Assembly: GCA_036874045.1 (NCBI GenBank)
Contig: CM072343.1
Location: forward strand, 16,140,001 to 16,204,000
Source: Cymodocea nodosa
Lineage: Eukaryota; Streptophyta; Magnoliopsida; Alismatales; Cymodoceaceae
Direction of reading: 5' to 3'
DNA length: 64,000 nucleotides
Shown piece by piece: positions 58,583-64,000 of this stretch; position 1 is the first letter of the stretch; every line of letters begins with the position of its first letter. The notes below the pieces were generated by a model. It was not told the origin of the DNA, made no database searches, and saw only the letters and a program-made list of their open reading frames with translations. A program made the position numbers and the translations under genes.

Positions 58583-60814
58583 ATGAGGAAGATGACACCT
58601 GAATTCTAGGAAAAGGCAGTGGACATCGCACAGTTTCTGAAGGAATCTGAAGAATGACACACGCGGTAGAAGATCAGAAATACAACAAGAGAGAAAGAGC
58701 TACAAAAGGTAGAATCATAACTCTTTAACTTGAGAAAAATTTTGGTTGAGTTAGAAATACAGATACCATAGATAATAGAGACACGAATTAGAGTGGCAAT
58801 TGAAATAGTAGTAAATAAAGAAAGAAAGATACGGCCAAACAATGAAGTAGCCCTAGAATTAATCCAACGTAAGTCCCAGCTTTGGTTCAAAAGACGAATC
58901 TATAGACAAGCTAAATGGGCGATCTAGGAGCAAGAAAGGAAAGAAAATGAAGAAAAGGCAACTGAAGAACAGGAGGAGACGACTGCTGAAAGACTTGTTT
59001 CTGAGGAACAGCAGTTAGGACCTTCAGTTCCACCATTTAAGCCGTTGGCATAAGCAGAAATGATGGGGTCTTCGACTGAAGAAGAAATAAGAGAATTTAC
59101 AAAACTGGTTCAAGTTGGGAAGAACTAAGGAGAATCAGAAGATGTGGCAATGGCCAAAGCATGTCTTGTGTTTGATGCACTTTACAAAAAGAAGGTTGCA
59201 GAAAAGTTGAAAGCCCAATATAAAATCAAAGTGGAACAGCATCACGAAGCTACTGCCAGAACTGCTGCCAAACCTGCTGCAAAAGGAGATAAAGCTGGTC
59301 CTTCAAGACCAGCAATTATTGGAAGAATTAAACAGGAAGAGCCAGTACCTGTGGCTCGAAGGCCTGCAAAGCCTATTTTTGTGGATTTAATTTCAGAAGA
59401 TGAAGAGGAAGAACAGACACAACTAATCAAAAAAAGGAAAGGAAAAGAAAAAGTGCCTGAATATGAGGAAATTAAATTTGAAGTACCAATTTTTACAGGG
59501 CCTATGGAGCATATTTTTATTAACCTGCTATCCGATTCTGAGGAGGAGCAGGAGGAGCAAAGACAAGAAAAAAATCAGGCTAAAATTAGTCTACAACCTA
59601 TACAAGAAGAAATAGAAATTAGGGTAGAAACTGAATTGCCCGTGACTCCATCCCAATCTGTTACAGAATCAGAAAGAACAGTAACAGAACAGATTGGTAG
59701 TCAGGAGGAAGAAGTAAGAGTAGAAAATGAAGAGGCTGAAAGAAGCCATTTGGACAAAAATAATTTCACAGATTCCATTGAAGAGCAAGAAACTCTTCAG
59801 CAATTTATGAAAAGAATTCAAGACAGAGTGGAGAGTTCTGCCGGCTCACCACCATAGACAGAAGTAGAAGCAAAAATTTAGGAATCTGAAGAGAATGTTC
59901 AAATGTAGCCTATGCTAGAGGAAGATCAAGTACAAACCCCTCTAGAGCAACAAAGTCACCTTCCTGACCCGACTGAAACAACAAATTTGAATGAAGTACA
60001 CTTTAGTAGTCAGGAAGCTTATACCAAATATCAAGTAATAAGGGGTTACGATATTATTTACAATAGACCAGTAAATTGGGATGGAATGCAAGAAATCAAA
60101 GATCTATTTGAATTCCAAGGTCTACTGCAATTTATATCTCAAGAAAGAGGACATGCAGTATATGAGAATTTAGTGCCCTATTTCTATGCAAATTTAAGAG
60201 AATGACAAGGATGATTAATTTCAAACGTGGAGGAAGCTGATGTACAGATAACACCGGAGCTTCTCCACAATATTTTTGGTTTAAAGAATGAAGGAACAAT
60301 AATTTTAGAAGATACAACTGTAGTTGAATGGACTGAGTAGCAAATTAAGGATTGTTTAGCTATCAATCTTAGTGTGCCATTATTAAACAGATTGAAGCAT
60401 TTAAATGGTAAAGCACACATGGTAGCTAACATTCTGATTAAGAATGTCTATCAACGACAGGGCCATGACATAGAATTAAGTCAATTTGTCAAATGGGCCA
60501 CGTATGCAGTTGTAAATAAGATCGAAATAAATTGGTCTATAGTTTTTATCTCCAAGCTGAAAACAGTGAAGAAGAAATTATTTTATGGAGATTTGATTCC
60601 ACTGCTGATGGTGGATTGTATTGATTTCACGAAATGGACATCAAAAAGGATCAGATCTAGATCCATTTCAATAAAAGAATACAGGAATTTTGTAGCTGCA
60701 GAACTAGTTGTACCTTCTGGAGGAATTTCAAGAGTAGTAGAAAGGATAAATCAATTAGAGCAGCAATTAGAAAAACTCCAGAAGGAAGTAGATGAACTTA
60801 GGCATAGAGATTAA
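58583..60814 (+). pseudogene. Athila ORF3 copy B (longest; SIM-like motifs, transposon domain, coiled coil)
   Basis: ATG at 58583 (MRKMTPEF), TAA at 60812-60814; full-length layout of about 740 codons with roughly 16 in-frame stops. The longest open piece, 59144-59857, has a Lys-rich helix, IFVDLISEDEEEEQ (near 59380) and IFINLLSDSEEEQEE (near 59512), both shaped like SUMO-interacting motifs (hydrophobic core next to an acidic run), then a Glu/Gln-rich linker. The C-terminal part shows YDIIYNRPVNWDGMQEI, FQGLLQFISQERGHAVYENL, LLHNIFGLKNEG, FTKWTSKRIRSRSISIKEYR and a closing coiled coil (INQLEQQLEKLQKEVDEL). This matches the plant transposon-protein domain typical of Athila ORF3. Cellular role is unknown. 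Confidence 0.7.
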
Positions 60815-61342
60815 ATTGTATTGATTCGTCTACTTGTGTGAAATTGTATGAAATTGTATGATGTACTTGTAATGTAATTGATTCATATTAATGAATATAA
60901 TTTTTCAGATGCAATTTTCATACATGTTTGGATGTGAAATGAATGGAATTTATTGAATATTATCTAATTTGTGGAACTTTATGAATGAATATGTAACAGA
61001 TTTACAATTTGCTAAATGATAGGATAACTACTTAAAAATTTCTACATATTATAAGGTAAAATGTAAATTTTGCTTAACATAAAATGACCTGCAAGTTAAA
61101 TCTCTATATAAGATTTAGATTTAAATGAATTTTAATCAAAATGATGCATTAATGACATAGAGTTAACTTTATTACAGTTAGCAGAATAAAAAAAGAACAA
61201 AGAGGAACTTACAAGAGTAAAACTTAGAAGTTGTTAAGTGTTAACTCAACGAAGTAAGTCCGTGGATTAAGCAGAACGGTTATTCTTTTAATCATGAACG
61301 AAACTTCGTCGGTTTAGCGGTTACCAAAATTTGAAATGAGTA
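60815..61342 (+). other. Athila spacer between ORF3 and gag, copy B
   Basis: Collinear with 6681-7371 but shorter: the inner hairpin modules found at 7150-7300 are missing. It retains the acceptor-like TTATTACAG near 61170. Confidence 0.5.
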
Positions 61343-61582
61343 GTGGTACACATACCCATAAAAATAGGAACCACAATGCACGTTGCAAGACACGTTCTTG
61401 CAACGAGATTTATTCACTTTATGGATGCGCAGTATATATATAAAATAGAATGTTATTTACGAGTTACCAGCACTTTTAAAAGAAAGGAGAAGGCGTTGGA
61501 GGACCTGGAAGGAGAAGCAGCTGATTCAACTTCATCCGACAACAAATATTTATTGAATGGAAAGCTTCAGACTGGTATGTAA
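61343..61582 (+). CDS. Conserved exon-like ORF of unknown function, copy B
   Basis: An open frame of 79 codons with motifs HVARHVLATRFIHFMDAQY, YKIECYLRVTSTFKRKEKAL, EDLEGEAADSTSSDNKYLLN and GKLQTG. The codon pattern looks like real coding sequence, and the element A copy at 7372-7612 is related throughout. It ends at CTTCAGACTG followed by GTATGTAATTAAT, a strong splice-donor context, so the last codons before the stop are probably intronic. I do not recognise the family. Options are a leader exon of the gag transcript or a captured host-gene exon. Not certain to be a functional gene; the start codon is only the first ATG. Confidence 0.4.
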   Translation: MVHIPIKIGTTMHVARHVLATRFIHFMDAQYIYKIECYLRVTSTFKRKEKALEDLEGEAADSTSSDNKYLLNGKLQTGM

Positions 61583-61759
61583 TTAATCTTCTGTTATTTA
61601 TTTATGAGCACATGGACTCATTCTTTAAGCACTAAACGATTAGTAAGAACACCTACCTAGGAATTTTCATTGTAGAGGAGTACTGGAAAATTTTCTGAAC
61701 TAAGCTTTAACGAAATTCTTTGGGGTGTATCTAACCTTTCTTTAAAAGAAAACGTAGAG

Positions 61760-62945
61760 ATGGCTGCTCCAGTAGAAAAACCATTAGGAGAGATTCTGTA
61801 TCCTGAATTAATTGATGAACCTTCATGTATTCGATTGCCAAACTTTGAGGGAGATAGGTTTGAACTGAAATCTAATTATATTAGTCAATTGCCACATTTT
61901 CATGGATTAGGAAGAGAGGATGCCTATTATTTCCTTAGAGAATTTAACGAAGTTTGTCAAATGATGAAAATGCCGAACATGAGTATAGATGCTATTAAAC
62001 TTAGATATATCCCTTTTTCTTTAAAAGACACAACTAAGAGATGGTTATATACTCTATCGCTTGATTCAATTTCTACATGGACTGAATTTTGCTCTGTTTT
62101 TCTGGAAAAATATTATCCAACACATCAAACGATTAAAAAGAAGAAAGAAATATTAATGTGTAGCCAAAAACAGGGTGAATCATTTTGGAAATATTTTGAA
62201 AGATTTAAAGATTTACTGACTCAATGTCCACATCATGTAATGAGTAAAGCACAATTAATAGGTATAATTGATGAAGGCATTGATGTTTCAACGAAATCTT
62301 TATTAGAATCTACTTGTCAAAATGGATTTTTAAAATTATGTAGTGAAGAAGCATGGGCATATTTAGAAAATTTTGCAAAAAGAACTGTATAGTGGGAAAA
62401 TTCGGTTGAAGCTATTGCAGATAAAAGAATATTACCAAGAGGAATGCATGAAATAAATTCCAATACTGTGCTTGAGGTAAAATTAAATGAATTAACAAAG
62501 AAAATATAAAAGTTATCATAAATCAAAAACTAGCAAAAAAGAATGCAAACAAAAATGACTTAGATATTATTTATGCTAGAAACTAGAGAGATAACTTGGG
62601 AAATTCTTATCATCCTAATTGGAGAAATCACCTGAATTTATCTTGGAGAAACAATAATTTCTAGGGAGGAGAAAATATAAATGAGAGGAACATAAGTTAT
62701 AAAGTATTAATTGAACAAGGAGCTAGAATAGAGAAATTAGAAAAGATAATCCAACAAGTAAACAATTGTCTAGAATTTATATTTGGAAATGCTGCAATTC
62801 AAAATCAGAATAGAAATATATCACTTAGATAGAAGGAACCAATGGAAGTTAGACCTACTGGAGGATTGCCAATACAAGCTATACCTAATCCTATCAATAG
62901 AATGGTTAATGAAATTGATACCTCTTTTGGGAGGGCAGCTGAATG
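61760..62945 (+). pseudogene. Athila gag copy B
   Basis: ATG at 61760 (MAAPVEKPLGEILYPELIDE). The capsid core is open to a TAG at 62390-62392: FELKSNYISQLPHFHGLGRE, EDAYYFLREFNEVCQMMKMP, LKDTTKRWLYTL, STWTEFCSVFLEKYYPTHQT, GESFWKYFERFKDLLTQCPH and EEAWAYLENFAKRT. This is the Athila gag domain, which builds the virus-like particle. After the stop, homology to copy A continues with further stops (NWRNHLNLSWRNNNF, RPTGGLPIQ) to about 62945. The 210 codons up to the first stop are less damaged than in element A. It again follows ORF3. Confidence 0.85.
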
Positions 62946-63136
62946 AAGCAGCATATCTGAAGCAACTATCTGTATGTATATATGTTTTTTTTTTTTAGTT
63001 AATAGTATTGTAGAGTTAATTTTTAACTCAACGAACTTAGTCCGTTGAGTTATGCCTTAACTCCACGAGGGTGTGTAGTAGTTATGTTAATTTTTGCCTC
63101 TGCTAAATTTTTGTTTGTGTTTTACAGAATCGATAA

Positions 63137-63190
63137 ATGGAATTGATGCAATTACCATTGGATGCACTAAGGGAAGTACTAAGTAACTTC
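63137..63190 (+). pseudogene. F-box-like ORF, N-terminal stub (copy B)
   Basis: Reads MELMQLPLDALREVLSNF and is then cut by LTR no. 4. It aligns with 9174-9227 of element A and has the Leu-Pro pair expected at the start of an F-box. A T-rich tract ending in ACAG precedes it as in element A. Confidence 0.6.
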
Positions 63191-64000
63191 TTTAGAATGA
63201 AAAAGTGCATATTATTAACGGTTAAATGATGGTTAATTGTATAATATTTAGCTTATCATATGAGAATTAAGCCATTATGTTATAATTGCACTGTTATATG
63301 CTTTAATTGAAGAATCTGCTTAATTTTGGGGAATTAATGTTAATTTAGTACATTTATGAACTATCGGTAAATTGCAGGCTGTGAAATTCTTAAGTATTCG
63401 AAAATGCATCTGAGCATTGGATAGTTATACCTGTAACTCTCCGAAATGTTATTTTATGTTTCAACTACTGATGACACGTGTCGAGATCTGGTAGATTTAC
63501 TTAAGTTATAACTCGTTAAGTTAGCATAACTGTACGTGTTGAGTTGCTATATTGAACATAAAGGCAACGCGTTAGGTTAGCGTTATAAACTTAAGTTGTT
63601 ATTTTTGCATGTGTTTTATAGTTAAATCAACGAAGGAAGTCCGTTGAGTTATCTGTAACTCCACGGACTATATATTTTCTAATATGCCACTGTAGCGGTT
63701 GCAGTAACAGACAGTTGGAAGGAAAAACCACATTCGCACGTATCACGCAGGAATTCAATCGCGCAGGGAGAAAGAAATCATCGCCGTTGATCTGAAGGAA
63801 GGAAATCCAATCGATCATTCAAGCAGAAGCAGTTACCACTGAAGAAATATAAAAGAAAAGAAGAAAAAAAAAAAGGGTATGCTCGATGGACGGCCAGTGT
63901 ATACAGAGGAGGAGCACTGAGCTTTCTGCAGACAGTATCGGCGATTCTCCGAAGTATCACATCAACAACCGTTATCACCACCATAATCACCAATCATCGG
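63191..64000 (+). repeat. Athila LTR no. 4, partial, continues past the window
   Basis: Begins TTTAGAATGAAAAAGTGC (first TG lost) directly after the F-box stub. It follows LTR no. 3 but lacks most of the U3 modules: TTAAGTATTCG at about 63390 jumps to AAAATGCATCTGAGCATTGG. It keeps the TTAGGTTAGCG segment, a hairpin module at 63635-63665 and the central block to the window end. Confidence 0.8.

Overview
The window is nuclear DNA of a flowering plant. The evidence is spliced plant genes, plant LTR-retrotransposon lineages (Sirevirus and other Copia, Athila-type Ty3/Gypsy), RTE LINE and PIF/Harbinger remnants, and an AT-rich background broken by GC-rich exons. The style of the GC-rich, intronless nicotianamine synthase and of the nitrobindin exons suggests a monocot, but the species cannot be named.

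Layout. 1-2060: tail of an internally deleted Sirevirus-like Copia element with repeated polypurine tracts. 2061-13850: rearranged Athila-lineage block (element A): ORF3 copy, integrase C-terminus, a second ORF3 copy, a gag ORF, an F-box-like ORF, PPT, a ~1.9 kb LTR and a PBS. 13851-15580: decayed LTR pieces. 15581-20830: gene-poor. 20833-21780 (minus): broken nicotianamine synthase gene with its TATA box still present. 23280-24347: array of short hairpins. 24353-30311: complete but stop-riddled Copia element with two LTRs and a 5-bp target duplication. 30337-32880: PIF/Harbinger remnant. 33157-37815 (plus): intact four-exon nitrobindin gene whose 3.95 kb third intron holds two opposed RTE LINE fragments. 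41523-42623 (minus): intact four-exon DREPP/PCaP1 gene. 46941-50573 (minus): four-exon CCT-domain gene. 51880-53480: inverted second copy of the hairpin-array repeat. 53702-64000: element B, a string of Athila LTR pieces fused to protease, integrase, ORF3, gag and the start of the F-box ORF.

The three intact host genes (nitrobindin, PCaP1, CCT) are unrelated single genes, with exon frames that join exactly at consensus splice sites. The repeats carry the most unusual content. Two Athila copies share the order integrase - ORF3 - gag - F-box-like ORF, which is not the canonical gag-first order. Their ORF3 carries two SUMO-interaction-like motifs. Their LTRs share short palindromic modules with the LTR of the unrelated Copia element. 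Most in-frame stops are TAG at positions where a sister copy has CAG or TGG, as expected for decay of methylated DNA.

Limits: all homology calls are from reading motifs by eye; no searches were run. LTR and fragment edges are good to a few bases where both sides could be compared, and otherwise approximate.
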